NCBI GenBank assembly: GCA_038900335.1
Contig: JBBMRB010000002.1
Span: 248,001 to 312,000 of the forward strand
DNA length: 64,000 bases
Direction of reading: 5' to 3'
Source of the DNA: Rs1 sp038900335
Lineage (GTDB): Bacteria; Pseudomonadota; Gammaproteobacteria; Pseudomonadales; Balneatricaceae
Under the pieces are notes generated by a model. The model saw nothing but the letters and a program-made list of their open reading frames with translations. It ran no database searches and was not told the DNA's origin. Numbering within the stretch: the stretch's first letter is position 1; every line of letters starts with the position of its first letter. This document shows positions 1 through 9,059 of the stretch, one piece after another. The position numbers and the translations under genes were made by a program.

Positions 1-772
1 GCTGAGCATCTTGAATATCTTGTGCGAAAGTGTGCTCTACACTGATTGATTTAGTATCACGCTCATTATTAACCGGTCGATGATCAATACCCTGGCTAAG
101 CTCAAATAAACGCTGACCGAAGATTCCAAAATGCTGCTCTAAAAAAATTAACCCCTTCGCTCTAATATCCTGACAAGTTTGAATACCTAGCGACAACATC
201 TTTTCATTGGTTTTTTTACCGACCCCATGAATTTTTTTTACTGCTAGCTTTTCAACAAAACCTTGTACTTCTTGAGGCGTAATAACTTTTAAGCCATTGG
301 GCTTATGCCAATCACTCGCTATTTTTGCTAAGAACTTATTAGGCGCAACACCTGCTGAAATAGTAATACCGACTTCACTTTCAACTTTTGCTCGCAAATA
401 CTGTGCGATTCTTGTGGCACTGCTCGTTTCAAAATTTGCTTGGCTGACATCTAAAAAAGCTTCATCAAGTGATAGAGGCTCGATAAGATCAGTTATTTCG
501 CGATAAATGCTAAAGATTTGAGTAGAGACATCTTTATATTTTTGCATATTGCCAGGGATTAAACGTAATTGCGGGCAGCGCTTTAACGCTTGCGCTGTCG
601 ACATGGCCGAGTGAATACCAAATTCGCGCGCTGGGTAATTACAGGTCGCTATAACACCGCGTCGATCAGCACGACCACCGATGGCAATAGGGATGTTCTT
701 TAAAGAAGGGTCATCACGCATTTCAACGGCTGCATAAAAGCAATCACAATCGCAATGAATAATTTTTCTCAT
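1..772 (-). CDS. dinB: DNA polymerase IV (Y-family), C-terminus beyond window
   Basis: Translesion, error-prone DNA polymerase that extends stalled or damaged templates. About 257 N-terminal residues lie in the window and the C-terminal little-finger part is cut by the window edge. The start HCDCDCFYA (catalytic Asp8) and SLDEAF (Asp103-Glu104) are the two carboxylate motifs of the Y-family palm. The stretch GVGKKTNEKM is the helix-hairpin-helix DNA contact. The start at 772 gives the canonical N-terminus and lies just downstream of a perfect LexA box, so SOS control is expected. Family assignment is firm. Confidence 0.95.
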   Translation of the reverse strand, partial: MRKIIHCDCDCFYAAVEMRDDPSLKNIPIAIGGRADRRGVIATCNYPAREFGIHSAMSTAQALKRCPQLRLIPGNMQKYKDVSTQIFSIYREITDLIEPLSLDEAFLDVSQANFETSSATRIAQYLRAKVESEVGITISAGVAPNKFLAKIASDWHKPNGLKVITPQEVQGFVEKLAVKKIHGVGKKTNEKMLSLGIQTCQDIRAKGLIFLEQHFGIFGQRLFELSQGIDHRPVNNERDTKSISVEHTFAQDIQDAQ

Positions 773-785
773 GTTAAAAACCAAT

Positions 786-805
786 TACTGTTTTTATATA
801 CAGTA
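786..805 (-). promoter_or_regulatory. LexA (SOS) box of dinB
   Basis: TACTGTTTTTATATACAGTA matches the gammaproteobacterial LexA operator CTGT-N8-ACAG perfectly, with extended TA flanks. It ends 13 bp from the dinB start codon, so bound LexA would cover the promoter or early transcript. Seen directly; the role follows from known SOS biology. Confidence 0.9.
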
Positions 806-887
806 TATTGGTTTTTACCGTATTTACAACAACTAGCTTAAACTAGTTTTGCAAATACAGTGTTGATTATAAATAAATCAACAGGCT

Positions 888-1100
888 TTATTTAGCCATT
901 TTATCCGCTAAAAACATATTTGCAGCATTTTGATTTAGCTGAGTTTGTGAACCAATCATTTTTTTCACTGCGCTTAGCAATGCTTTGTAAATTGAAAAAA
1001 CTTCTTCGCTGCGCATGCGAGCAGCTTCTTGTCTGTAATAAGCGACATCTATTTCGCCAGTTTGAGTTACAACAGTTTCAGCATTATATTCGAATGACAT
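888..1100 (-). CDS. small conserved-looking protein, 70 aa
   Basis: Unrecognised small soluble protein. A good ribosome-binding site (AAGGAAAA) lies a few bases before the ATG, which supports it as real. The central part is charged and helical (YYRQEAARMRSEEV) and resembles from memory the short RSP_7527-type proteins, in which an arginine-rich helix precedes a hydrophobic one; this is unverified. It faces the LysR gene starting at 1290 across a short shared promoter region. No function is assigned. Confidence 0.6.
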   Translation of the reverse strand: MSFEYNAETVVTQTGEIDVAYYRQEAARMRSEEVFSIYKALLSAVKKMIGSQTQLNQNAANMFLADKMAK

Positions 1101-1289
1101 GATATTTTCCTTTTGCTCGTTATGTGTCTATTTTGAGTAACGAAACTTAGTATTTTATCTACTACTAGTCGGTCGCTGCTTGAACACTTGCATTTGTTAA
1201 TTGATTGAGTGTATTTTAAACGGCTATTGTCACTTGCACAAAGGATCAAAATTCAACACAATGATGAAAATAATTCAGCAGTCGATATT

Positions 1290-2183
1290 ATGATACGTTT
1301 ACCCCCATTAAATACTTTACGCAGTTTTGAGGCAGCGGCTCGCAAAGGTAGCTTTGCTGATGCCGCGCAAGAGCTATCTGTCACAGCGTCAGCCATCAGC
1401 CATCAAATTAAAAACCTAGAGAGTTATTTAGGTGTTGAGCTTTTTAAACGCATGAAACGAAAGGCGCAATTAACCAGTGCTGGTGAAAAATATTTATTCA
1501 CCATCAAGCAGGCATTAATTCAAATAGCACAGGCGACTGAAGAGCTCAAAGACAGTTCTGAAACTCATACGATTACCATATCAATGACACCGCATTTTCT
1601 AACGCGTTGGATGATGCCGCGCCTAGGTCAGTTTCAAGCGCTATATCCTGATATTGAATTGCAAATTAACGCCTCTATGGGCTTGATAGATTTTGACAAA
1701 AGCAGCACCGATATGGCGATCTATTTTGGCACTGGTGACTGGCCTGATGTACAGGTTCACTTTCTAAAAGACATCTACTTAGTGCCTATTTGTAGCCCTG
1801 ATATCGTCACCGCTGAAAAGCCGCTATCTGGGCCTAAAGATTTACGCTTTCATTCACTAATACATGTGAGCAAACGAATGCCTGAGTGGGGCCAGTGGCT
1901 TGAGCTTGCAGGTGTTAGCCTTAAAGATAGCAGCCACGGCTTGCGACTTTCTAATAGCATGCTGACAAACGCAGCAGCGGCTGAGCGCTTAGGAATAGCT
2001 CTTGGGGACCCTACTTTACTTGGCCCTGAGCTTGAATCAGGTAATCTAATTATCCCTTTTGATTTACCGCTACATATCCAACGCTCTTTCTATTTGGTCT
2101 ATCAAAAAGATCGTACACTAAGCTACGGTATGGAAGTATTTAAACGCTGGGTCATGAAAGAAATGCAGACTAAAAATGATTAA
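1290..2183 (+). CDS. LysR-family regulator, GcvA-like
   Basis: Transcription factor of 297 aa. The N-terminal winged helix-turn-helix (about residues 5-65, LNTLRSFEAAARKGSFADAA) has the PPLNALRAFEAAAR-type opening of the GcvA/AmpR branch. A periplasmic-binding-protein-like effector domain follows, with the typical segment ending near the HIQRSFYLVY strand. A longer reading from 1209 is possible, but the sequence before MIRLPPLNTL does not look like LysR protein, so 1290 is preferred. No clear Shine-Dalgarno is visible. It is divergent from the 70-aa gene, a common LysR target arrangement. The effector is unknown. Confidence 0.85.
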   Translation: MIRLPPLNTLRSFEAAARKGSFADAAQELSVTASAISHQIKNLESYLGVELFKRMKRKAQLTSAGEKYLFTIKQALIQIAQATEELKDSSETHTITISMTPHFLTRWMMPRLGQFQALYPDIELQINASMGLIDFDKSSTDMAIYFGTGDWPDVQVHFLKDIYLVPICSPDIVTAEKPLSGPKDLRFHSLIHVSKRMPEWGQWLELAGVSLKDSSHGLRLSNSMLTNAAAAERLGIALGDPTLLGPELESGNLIIPFDLPLHIQRSFYLVYQKDRTLSYGMEVFKRWVMKEMQTKND

Positions 2184-2282
2184 TAGCCGATGATGCTTAA
2201 CAGCATCACTAGATCAATAGCGTTCGCTACTCATAGGCTTAATATCGTTACTTGCAAGGCCTACAAAAAAGAAGTGAATTAA

Positions 2283-2320
2283 CGGAAAAAATAGAGTAAC
2301 CAGCTAAATACTGGTTACTC
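2283..2320 (-). terminator. intrinsic terminator of the hydrolase gene
   Basis: A perfect 10-bp stem (GAGTAACCAG / CTGGTTACTC, 2294-2320, 7-nt loop) is followed on the minus strand by TATTTTTTCC. It lies 9 bp past the stop codon of the hydrolase. Confidence 0.85.
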
Positions 2321-2329
2321 ATAATAATA

Positions 2330-3226
2330 TTAAGCTAGATGACCTTTGAAAAACTCAATAGTACGAGTCCATGCTTGCTCTGCTTCTTTTTCACTGTACC
2401 TTGCCGTTGAGTCATTGTGAAAACCGTGATTAACGCCTTTATAAACAAATGCTTGATAATCGGCACTGATTGCTTTTAGCTGCTCTTCATATGCTGGCCA
2501 AGTCGCATTAACACGCTGATCTAACTCTCCAAACTGGAGCATTAGTGGTGCTTTGATATTCTTAATGAACTCTTCTTTGGCAGGGGTGCCATAAAAAGGT
2601 ACACCAGCATTAATAAGTTCAGGTTCACGCGCGGCCAACATATTACTAATATAACCGCCAAAGCAAAAACCAACCACGCCTAATTTATCACTAGTTAACT
2701 CATGTGCTTTCAAAAATTTAGCCGCATTAATAAAGTCTAATTCGACCTTGACTTTATCAAGGGATTTTTGCATGTCACGCCCTTCATCATCATTACCTGG
2801 ATAACCGCCTAATGAGTAGAGAATATCAGGTGCGAAAGCGATAAAGCCTTGCTTAGCTAGTCTACGTGCGACATCTTCAATGTACGGATTAAGCCCTCTG
2901 TTTTCGTGAACAACCAATACCGCTGGTGTATTTGGCTGCACATCTTTAGGGGTAACTAAATAACCACGGCCTTCTCCAAACGCACCAGGGGATGGGTACA
3001 GCTCATAACTTGCTGTTATATCACCATCGTTAAATGACACCTGTTCTGCTAAAGCATAATTTGGGATTAAACCACCGCTAACCGCTGCTGCAGTTAAACC
3101 AATAGCTGATAGCCTCTTCAAGAAAGTACGTCTATCAATATCACCATGGGCGTATTCATCGTACCAATCAAAGGCTTCTTGTGGGATTTGCGATGCCAAT
3201 GTATTTTCAGTATTTTTAATTGTCAT
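2330..3226 (-). CDS. Tat-exported dienelactone hydrolase family protein (YghX-like)
   Basis: Alpha/beta hydrolase of 298 aa from the dienelactone hydrolase family. Residues 1-60 carry a long n-region, a twin-arginine motif (DRRTFLKRL, Arg32-Arg33) and a hydrophobic stretch ending ALA, so export folded through Tat is predicted. The catalytic triad is complete: Cys188 in GFCFGG, Asp236 in GELDQRV and His267 in VNHGFH; Glu108 of the family signature VHENRG is also present. The N-terminus resembles E. coli YghX. The natural substrate is unknown; lactone or ester hydrolysis is the family activity. It is monocistronic with its own terminator. Confidence 0.88.
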   Translation of the reverse strand: MTIKNTENTLASQIPQEAFDWYDEYAHGDIDRRTFLKRLSAIGLTAAAVSGGLIPNYALAEQVSFNDGDITASYELYPSPGAFGEGRGYLVTPKDVQPNTPAVLVVHENRGLNPYIEDVARRLAKQGFIAFAPDILYSLGGYPGNDDEGRDMQKSLDKVKVELDFINAAKFLKAHELTSDKLGVVGFCFGGYISNMLAAREPELINAGVPFYGTPAKEEFIKNIKAPLMLQFGELDQRVNATWPAYEEQLKAISADYQAFVYKGVNHGFHNDSTARYSEKEAEQAWTRTIEFFKGHLA

Positions 3227-3444
3227 TATATTCTCCGATTATTGGATCAGGCCTACCTTTGAAGAACACGGCTAGGCAAATAAACGTCCAGGGTAATTCT
3301 AATTATTAAAGCCGTGCGCAATCAGCACTTAGCCATTAACTAGCAAGCACTCATTTTATTGCAAGTGCATTTATAAATGACTAGTATTTCTCGCATAAGT
3401 TCATCAATACTGCTTATTGACGATCAGCAAATAAGCAATCAAAC

Positions 3445-4413
3445 TTAAAGCCAGCCTTTTCTTTTAAACACAACAATCAAACTTGTTGAGATTATCCCCA
3501 TAAAGCCAAGCAAATAGAAATATCCGTTGCTCACTTTTAACTCAGGTATATATTCAAAGTTCATCCCATACACCCCTGCTAAAAACCCTAGCGGAATGAA
3601 GATAGCGGTAATCACTGTCAACACCTGCATCGTCGCGTTTAGCTGATGAGAAGTGATCGACAAGTAACCATTGATTAAATCACTGCAAATATCGTAATGC
3701 ATTTGCGATAAACTCAGCAAACGCTCAATTCGCTCATGCACATCGGTCACTGAATGCAGTTCTGCCTCACCTATAATTGACGTTTCATCAGTCACTAATA
3801 TTTTCAGCTCAGCACCTATATTGCCGTGGTAACTGAATGTTCTTTTTAACTTAATTAACCGGGAGCGATACAAGGTAATTTCTTGCATCATTTTATCGTC
3901 ACCACCGACTTGAAAAGCATCTTCTATTGCTTCTAGTTTCTCTTCAAATTCAAACAGTTTTTGTAGATAAATACCACAGCTATAATGAAATATACGAAGT
4001 GCTAGGGTGATTGGGCTACGTTTTAAATGCTTTTCACCCTCAGCATTAAATAAATTATTAATGGATATAGAGCTTCTAGGGTGCCTTGTGATTAAGATAT
4101 CTTGGCCGACAAACATGCCTATTTGTAAATGATCAAACAACAGATCACTTTTAGGTTCAAAAATACCGCGATACAACATAAAGATATAATTATCAAACAA
4201 CTCAATTTTAGGCGGGTGCCGATCTCGCTGAACATCTGTAATCGCTAGGGAGTGACACTTTAAGCTCTTTAATAACTTTCGCTCTTCTTCTAAATCGTGT
4301 GAGTCAATGTCGATCCATAAATAATAGCCGGGAACAGTACGCCAAATCTCGATGAGTGATTCATCACCATATTGTGTCTCTTCATTCTTCTTTAACAACA
4401 TACATTTAATCAT
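3445..4413 (-). CDS. corA: CorA-family Mg2+/metal transporter
   Basis: Inner-membrane pentameric divalent-cation channel, 322 aa, close to the usual CorA/ZntB length. The cytoplasmic alpha/beta and long-helix part comes first. Two membrane helices at the C-terminus enclose the pore signature YGMNF (Gly283-Asn285), followed by a positively charged tail KRKGWL. It is divergent from a DUF21/CNNM gene across about 225 bp, and mgtE lies 6 kb away, so magnesium handling is a local theme. ZntB-like Zn2+ transport cannot be excluded from sequence alone. Confidence 0.9.
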   Translation of the reverse strand: MIKCMLLKKNEETQYGDESLIEIWRTVPGYYLWIDIDSHDLEEERKLLKSLKCHSLAITDVQRDRHPPKIELFDNYIFMLYRGIFEPKSDLLFDHLQIGMFVGQDILITRHPRSSISINNLFNAEGEKHLKRSPITLALRIFHYSCGIYLQKLFEFEEKLEAIEDAFQVGGDDKMMQEITLYRSRLIKLKRTFSYHGNIGAELKILVTDETSIIGEAELHSVTDVHERIERLLSLSQMHYDICSDLINGYLSITSHQLNATMQVLTVITAIFIPLGFLAGVYGMNFEYIPELKVSNGYFYLLGFMGIISTSLIVVFKRKGWL

Positions 4414-4590
4414 GTTCGTCCCTTTATTTGCGGTGAACTGAAGTCAATCACCATTAAAGTAGCCTTATATACCAACTTATGAAAAATCCATAGTAAAAAA
4501 TAAAACACAGCTTGATCAATTTTTTTAATCAAACAAAACAAAATTTAAAATTTTATTAATGATTGATTATTATATATTCTACACATATCT

Positions 4591-4609
4591 GTGAATCTTG
4601 TTGATTCAC
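4591..4609 (+). promoter_or_regulatory. hairpin in the leader of the DUF21 gene
   Basis: GTGAATC-TTGTT-GATTCAC forms a perfect 7-bp stem in the 5' untranslated region, about 28 bp before the start codon and 19 bp before the AGGTGA ribosome-binding site. It could be an operator or a small leader structure; no known magnesium riboswitch fold is evident. Confidence 0.35.
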
Positions 4610-4637
4610 GCTGTTTTAAACAACCACAGGTGAAAAA

Positions 4638-5660
4638 ATGTCTTTAGATATACTGTTATGGATTGGAATTATTATTTGTATTTCTCAATCCGCCATATTT
4701 TCCGGTTTAAATATTGCTTTGTTTTCGCTCAGCCGTTTACAACTTGAAGTTGAATCGACAAAAGGCAACGCAGCCGCAGTAAAAGTTCTTGCATTGCGAA
4801 GTGATTCTAACTTTTTACTCGCGACAATTTTGTGGGGCAATGTCGGCATCAACGTATTATTAACACTACTGTCTGACTCTGCATTAGCGGGCATAAGCTC
4901 TTTTCTATTTTCAACTGTCGCCATTACGGTCATCGGTGAAATAACGCCACAAGCTTATTTTTCACGTAACGCTTTAAAAATGGGCAGCATGTTAACCCCT
5001 GTTATTCGTTTCTATCAAATACTGTTTTACCCTGTTGCCAAACCAAGCGCAATAATATTAGACACTTGGTTAGGCAAAGAAGGTATCACTTACTTAGCTG
5101 AAAGCGAGCTGAGCAGTATTATCCGTAAGCATATTGAAGCTGAAGAGACTGATATTAACCATGTCGAAGGCATTGGGGCGTTAAACTTTTTTAAACTGGA
5201 TAAAATTTCAGTATCACAAGAAGGTGAATTCATAGACCCGGATTCGATTATAACACTGCCAACAAAAATGGATTTACCGATCATACCGCAAATAATTAAC
5301 CCGCAAGAGAGCGAGTTTCTTAAACAGCTAAATCGCTCCGGTCATCGCTGGGTGGTATTAACAAATGAGCAGCAAGAGCCCTTGTTAGTCGTGGATGCCG
5401 ATGGATTATTAAGATCTGTCTTTTTTGAAACTGAAAATTTTGATCCCTACCTGTTCTGTCATCGTCCAACCATTATTACTGATGAAAACACGATGCTCAA
5501 TAATGCAATTATCAGAATGAAAGCCAGTGAATCTATTGATAAATCATTCGATGGCGCGATAGAGCGCGACGTGCTGTTAATCTGGGGTGATAACAAAAGA
5601 ATCATCACCGGCGCAGATATTTTTGGTTTACTACTAAAAGGCATGCAGCCTGGTAACTAG
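4638..5660 (+). CDS. DUF21 (CNNM-type) transmembrane protein
   Basis: Membrane protein of 340 aa with a CNNM/CorC-type DUF21 domain. Hydrophobic helices lie at about residues 5-28, 58-80 and 85-105, with the family hallmark IGEITPQAYF (compare GEIxPK). A soluble C-terminal half follows that occupies the place of a CBS pair but is weakly conserved. CNNM proteins handle Mg2+ efflux or regulation. The ribosome-binding site AGGTGA supports the start. It is divergent from corA, strengthening a magnesium role by context. The exact transport activity is inference. Confidence 0.8.
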   Translation: MSLDILLWIGIIICISQSAIFSGLNIALFSLSRLQLEVESTKGNAAAVKVLALRSDSNFLLATILWGNVGINVLLTLLSDSALAGISSFLFSTVAITVIGEITPQAYFSRNALKMGSMLTPVIRFYQILFYPVAKPSAIILDTWLGKEGITYLAESELSSIIRKHIEAEETDINHVEGIGALNFFKLDKISVSQEGEFIDPDSIITLPTKMDLPIIPQIINPQESEFLKQLNRSGHRWVVLTNEQQEPLLVVDADGLLRSVFFETENFDPYLFCHRPTIITDENTMLNNAIIRMKASESIDKSFDGAIERDVLLIWGDNKRIITGADIFGLLLKGMQPGN

Positions 5661-5699
5661 TTACGGTTTTGATACTCCTACTGCCCTGCTAGCTGTCCC

Positions 5700-6539
5700 C
5701 TAAGCCACATAAGGAAACAGCTGCAGTGCATGGTTAATAATTTCAGACTTATGACTCTTTGCTAAATACACAGCGTAAATATCACGCGAATAGGTCGGCG
5801 CTCCATCCACTACAAACAGCTTATTTTTACACATATATTCAAAACACATCTGCCTTGGTAAGAATGCGCAGCCGCCGGCTTCTATAATAAAATTAAGCGC
5901 TAAGCGGGGCTGGCTCATAAAATGACGAGCCGTTGTTAACTCACCAAAATCGCGCATAAACTCTGAGTTAATAGCATCGCCATAATCCACCATCACCATA
6001 TTTTCTAGCTGCTCCAATGTCGCGTGTTTATCAGTACTTACTAAGTGTAATGGTACTGAGGTCACTTTTTGCGTCATCAGCTCTTCAATAAACGGAGGCT
6101 CAAATAAAAATGCTAAATCGACCAGCCGATTCAAAACATGTTTTCTTAGTTCAATCGGTGAATGAGTATTCGTAAACAAACTAACATCGTCAAGGTTACG
6201 ATGAATTTTCTGCAGCCAATCCTGCAATACGATATCCCAAATTGACATCATTGATCCGACGAACAACTGGGTCATATCAGAGTCAGCAATACCAATATCT
6301 TGCTTCACCTTCTTCCACATCAAGATCATTTCATTGGCATATTTAATGAGCCTATGCCCTTCTGCTGTCAGTTTCATGTGTTTTTGGCTGCGATCAAATA
6401 ACAACACACCCAGCTCTTCTTCCAATTGTTTGATACGGGCACTGACTGCCGACTGTGTAATAAATAAATTTTCAGAGGCAATACGAAAATGTAACGTCTG
6501 GCTTACCTCTAAAAAAGTTTTCAATAATTCTATTTTCAT
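5700..6539 (-). CDS. LysR-family regulator, HdfR-like
   Basis: Regulator of 279 aa. The N-terminus MKIELLKTFLEVSQTLHF with ITQSAVSARIKQLEEELG is the HdfR-type LysR helix-turn-helix. The effector domain is about residues 90-279. It is transcribed away from the rimK operon across a 113-bp gap, the classical LysR arrangement, so autoregulation and control of rimK are plausible but not shown. Confidence 0.82.
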   Translation of the reverse strand: MKIELLKTFLEVSQTLHFRIASENLFITQSAVSARIKQLEEELGVLLFDRSQKHMKLTAEGHRLIKYANEMILMWKKVKQDIGIADSDMTQLFVGSMMSIWDIVLQDWLQKIHRNLDDVSLFTNTHSPIELRKHVLNRLVDLAFLFEPPFIEELMTQKVTSVPLHLVSTDKHATLEQLENMVMVDYGDAINSEFMRDFGELTTARHFMSQPRLALNFIIEAGGCAFLPRQMCFEYMCKNKLFVVDGAPTYSRDIYAVYLAKSHKSEIINHALQLFPYVA

Positions 6540-6639
6540 ACCTTACCTCTCAACCAATCGAAATATTTTATCAAACAATGCAAATTAATTCATTTTATTT
6601 GTTTCGTGTTTTTCTTTATATTTGCGTTATTAACTTACC

Positions 6640-6644
6640 AAGGA
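6640..6644 (+). promoter_or_regulatory. ribosome-binding site that sets the rimK start
   Basis: AAGGA lies 8 bp before ATG 6653. The in-frame ATG at 6578 has no such site and would add a hydrophobic 25-residue stretch absent from RimK. Confidence 0.8.
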
Positions 6645-6652
6645 CATTTATT

Positions 6653-7579
6653 ATGAAAATTGCCGTTTTATCACGTAACTCATCTCTTTACTCAACCAAA
6701 CGTTTAGTCGAAGCTGGCAAAGCACGTGGCCACGAAGTCGACGTTATCGACACACTACACTGCTACATGGACATTACCAGCAGTAGACCCACTGTACGTT
6801 ATCACGGTGAAGAGCTACCAATTTACGATGCTGTGATCCCACGTATTGGTGCTTCTATTACTTATTATGGTACCGCTGTGGTTCGCCAGTTTGAAATGAT
6901 GGGTACTTTTAACATTAATGAATCCGTTGCTATCAGTCGTTCTCGCGATAAACTGCGCTCAATGCAACTATTATCACGCAAAGGCATTGGCCTACCTAGA
7001 ACAGGTTTTGCTAGCCGTCCTGATAATATTAAAGATTTAATTAAAAACGTGGGTGGTGCACCTCTAGTTATTAAATTGTTAGAAGGCACACAAGGTATTG
7101 GCGTGGTATTAGCCGATACAGCGAAAGCTGCTGAAAGTATCATCGAAGCTTTCATGGGCGTTAAAGCTAATATTTTAGTACAAGAGTTTATTAAAGAAGC
7201 AGGTGGTGCGGATATTCGCTGTTTAGTCATTGGCGGCAAAGTGGTAGCAGCGATGAAGCGTCAAGGTGCTGAGGGCGAGTTTCGCTCAAACCTACATCGT
7301 GGTGGCAGTGCAGAAGTGGTAAAACTAAGCAAAGCTGAGCGTGATACTGCGGTAAACGCAGCTAAAATAATGGGCTTAAACTTATGTGGTGTTGATTTAC
7401 TGCGCTCACAAAACGGCCCAATGGTGATGGAAGTTAACTCATCCCCTGGCTTAGAAGGGATTGAGAAAGCAACAGGCCTAGATGTAGCGGCTAAAATCAT
7501 TGAGTTTATTGAAAAAAGCACAGAGCAAAACGCAGATAAATCTCGTATCAGCGTGACTAAAACACGTGGTAAAGGTTAG
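6653..7579 (+). CDS. rimK: ATP-dependent glutamate ligase acting on ribosomal protein S6
   Basis: ATP-grasp ligase of 308 aa that adds glutamates to the C-terminus of ribosomal protein S6. It has the RimK N-terminus MKIAVLSRN, the ATP-grasp lysine and glycine loop (VIKLLEGTQGIGV), the Mg-binding acidic residues and the late signature MEVNSSPGLEGIE. The length matches the family. It is first in a six-gene operon: the next gene starts 2 bp after its stop, and the third gene is RimB-like. In Pseudomonas, RimK with RimA/RimB tunes translation. Confidence 0.95.
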   Translation: MKIAVLSRNSSLYSTKRLVEAGKARGHEVDVIDTLHCYMDITSSRPTVRYHGEELPIYDAVIPRIGASITYYGTAVVRQFEMMGTFNINESVAISRSRDKLRSMQLLSRKGIGLPRTGFASRPDNIKDLIKNVGGAPLVIKLLEGTQGIGVVLADTAKAAESIIEAFMGVKANILVQEFIKEAGGADIRCLVIGGKVVAAMKRQGAEGEFRSNLHRGGSAEVVKLSKAERDTAVNAAKIMGLNLCGVDLLRSQNGPMVMEVNSSPGLEGIEKATGLDVAAKIIEFIEKSTEQNADKSRISVTKTRGKG

Positions 7580-7581
7580 TT

Positions 7582-8613
7582 ATGACAGCATTAAAAATAG
7601 GCGAGTACACTATTCTTGCCGGCGAAACTAAAAAGATAGAACTACCGGTTGCAAAATTATACACCGACACTGAAATATCCTTGCCGGTGTATATCGTACG
7701 CGGTAAAAAACCAGGCCCAACTATCTTTGTCAGTGCTGCTATACACGGTGATGAGCTCAATGGTATTGAAATTATTCGCCGCTTAATATCTAGCAAAAAA
7801 TTGAAAGTGACTGCGGGTACTTTGATTGCTGTGCCTATGGTCAATGTCTACGGTGTGGTCAATCAAAGTAGATACATGCCCGATAGACGTGATTTAAACC
7901 GCAGCTTTCCTGGCTCGTCTAAAGGGTCCCTTGCCAGTCGTGTGGCAAATATATTTTTGAAAGAAATAGTAAAGCACTGCGACTATGGCATCGATTTGCA
8001 TACAGGGGCGATACATCGCTCTAACTTGCCGCAAATTCGAGGCGATATGGGCGATGCGACGACAAAAGAGCTCGCCATTGCCTTTGCTGCACCAGTGATC
8101 ATTAATGCCAATATTCTGGATGGATCACTACGCTCCTCCGCTAATAACAATGGCACTAAGGTGTTAGTTTATGAAGCGGGAGAAGCACTGCGCTTTGATG
8201 AGTTTTCTATTCGCGCTGGCATGAAGGGTATTTTAAATGTATTAAGGCATTTAGGGATGATCAATAAAAGTCGCAGCCGAAAAGCTGCAGCCCATCCATT
8301 TATTGCTAAAAACAGCGGCTGGGTTCGCGCTAACGCCAGTGGTATTGTCAGCCATAAGTTCGACTTAGGTGATCAAGTAGCAAAAGATCAAATTTTGGCC
8401 GAAATAGGTAGCCCATACGGTGATGTCATTGAAAAATTACGCTCCACTCATGACGGTATCATTATTGGCAAACAAAATATTCCGCTAGTGCAAGAAGGTG
8501 AAGCGATGTATCACATTGCTTTCTTTAAAGAAGATAACGATGATATCGTAGAACAGATAGGAAACGCACACGATGAACTGACGTCGACTATCGATCGGGA
8601 AATGTATATATGA
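7582..8613 (+). CDS. succinylglutamate desuccinylase/aspartoacylase-family metallo-deacylase
   Basis: M14-like zinc hydrolase of 343 aa. Zinc ligands are visible: His55 and Glu58 in HGDELNG and His140 in DLHTGA. The substrate-binding NRSFPG (Arg107) of the AstE/AspA family is also present. The C-terminal third is a lipoyl/biotinyl-like beta domain (VRANASGIVSHKFDLGD), as in rimK-linked members. It sits 2 bp after rimK and overlaps the next gene by 4 bp. A role in removing or recycling glutamyl or acyl groups near RimK is inference. Confidence 0.88.
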   Translation: MTALKIGEYTILAGETKKIELPVAKLYTDTEISLPVYIVRGKKPGPTIFVSAAIHGDELNGIEIIRRLISSKKLKVTAGTLIAVPMVNVYGVVNQSRYMPDRRDLNRSFPGSSKGSLASRVANIFLKEIVKHCDYGIDLHTGAIHRSNLPQIRGDMGDATTKELAIAFAAPVIINANILDGSLRSSANNNGTKVLVYEAGEALRFDEFSIRAGMKGILNVLRHLGMINKSRSRKAAAHPFIAKNSGWVRANASGIVSHKFDLGDQVAKDQILAEIGSPYGDVIEKLRSTHDGIIIGKQNIPLVQEGEAMYHIAFFKEDNDDIVEQIGNAHDELTSTIDREMYI

Positions 8614-9050
8614 ATAACGACAAAATGATTATAGGCAGATTAGAATGTATGTCTTTGCCTGAATTTCAAATAGACAACCTTAATGTCCGTGTCGATACCG
8701 GCGCACAGACATCATCGTTGCATGTTGATAATCTTAAGCAAATTGTTATTGAAGGCAAACCTGGTGTATCGTTTGATATTCATCCTGATACCCACGATGT
8801 TAACTGCCTAGTGCATTGTAAAGCACTGATTAACGATATACGTAAAGTTAAATCGTCAAATGGCGTCAGCGAACAGCGCTTTGTTATTAAAACTCAAGCG
8901 ACACTGGGTGATTTGAGCTGGCCTATTAAAATCACCTTAACAGATCGCTCAGATATGACATACTTAATGTTATTGGGCAGAGAAGCGTTAGCTGATAAAT
9001 TTTATATTGATCCGGCGAAGGTGTTTTTAGCGTCACAATTAAAACAATAA
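8610..9050 (+). CDS. rimB: RimB-like ATP-dependent zinc protease family (retropepsin fold)
   Basis: Protein of 146 aa with a single retropepsin-type active site, VDTGAQTSSLH (Asp29-Thr-Gly-Ala32), and a C-terminal LLGREAL segment. This is the family found beside rimK, called RimB in Pseudomonas, which acts with RimA on RimK-modified S6. It overlaps the upstream gene by 4 bp (translational coupling) and precedes an MscS gene by 9 bp. Symbol by family and context. Confidence 0.82.
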   Translation: MNNDKMIIGRLECMSLPEFQIDNLNVRVDTGAQTSSLHVDNLKQIVIEGKPGVSFDIHPDTHDVNCLVHCKALINDIRKVKSSNGVSEQRFVIKTQATLGDLSWPIKITLTDRSDMTYLMLLGREALADKFYIDPAKVFLASQLKQ

Positions 9051-9059
9051 GGATACATT

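Noticed and set aside
920..1249. Short readings opposite and upstream of the 70-aa gene
   Set aside because: They are frame shadows; the minus-strand 70-aa gene has a proper ribosome-binding site.
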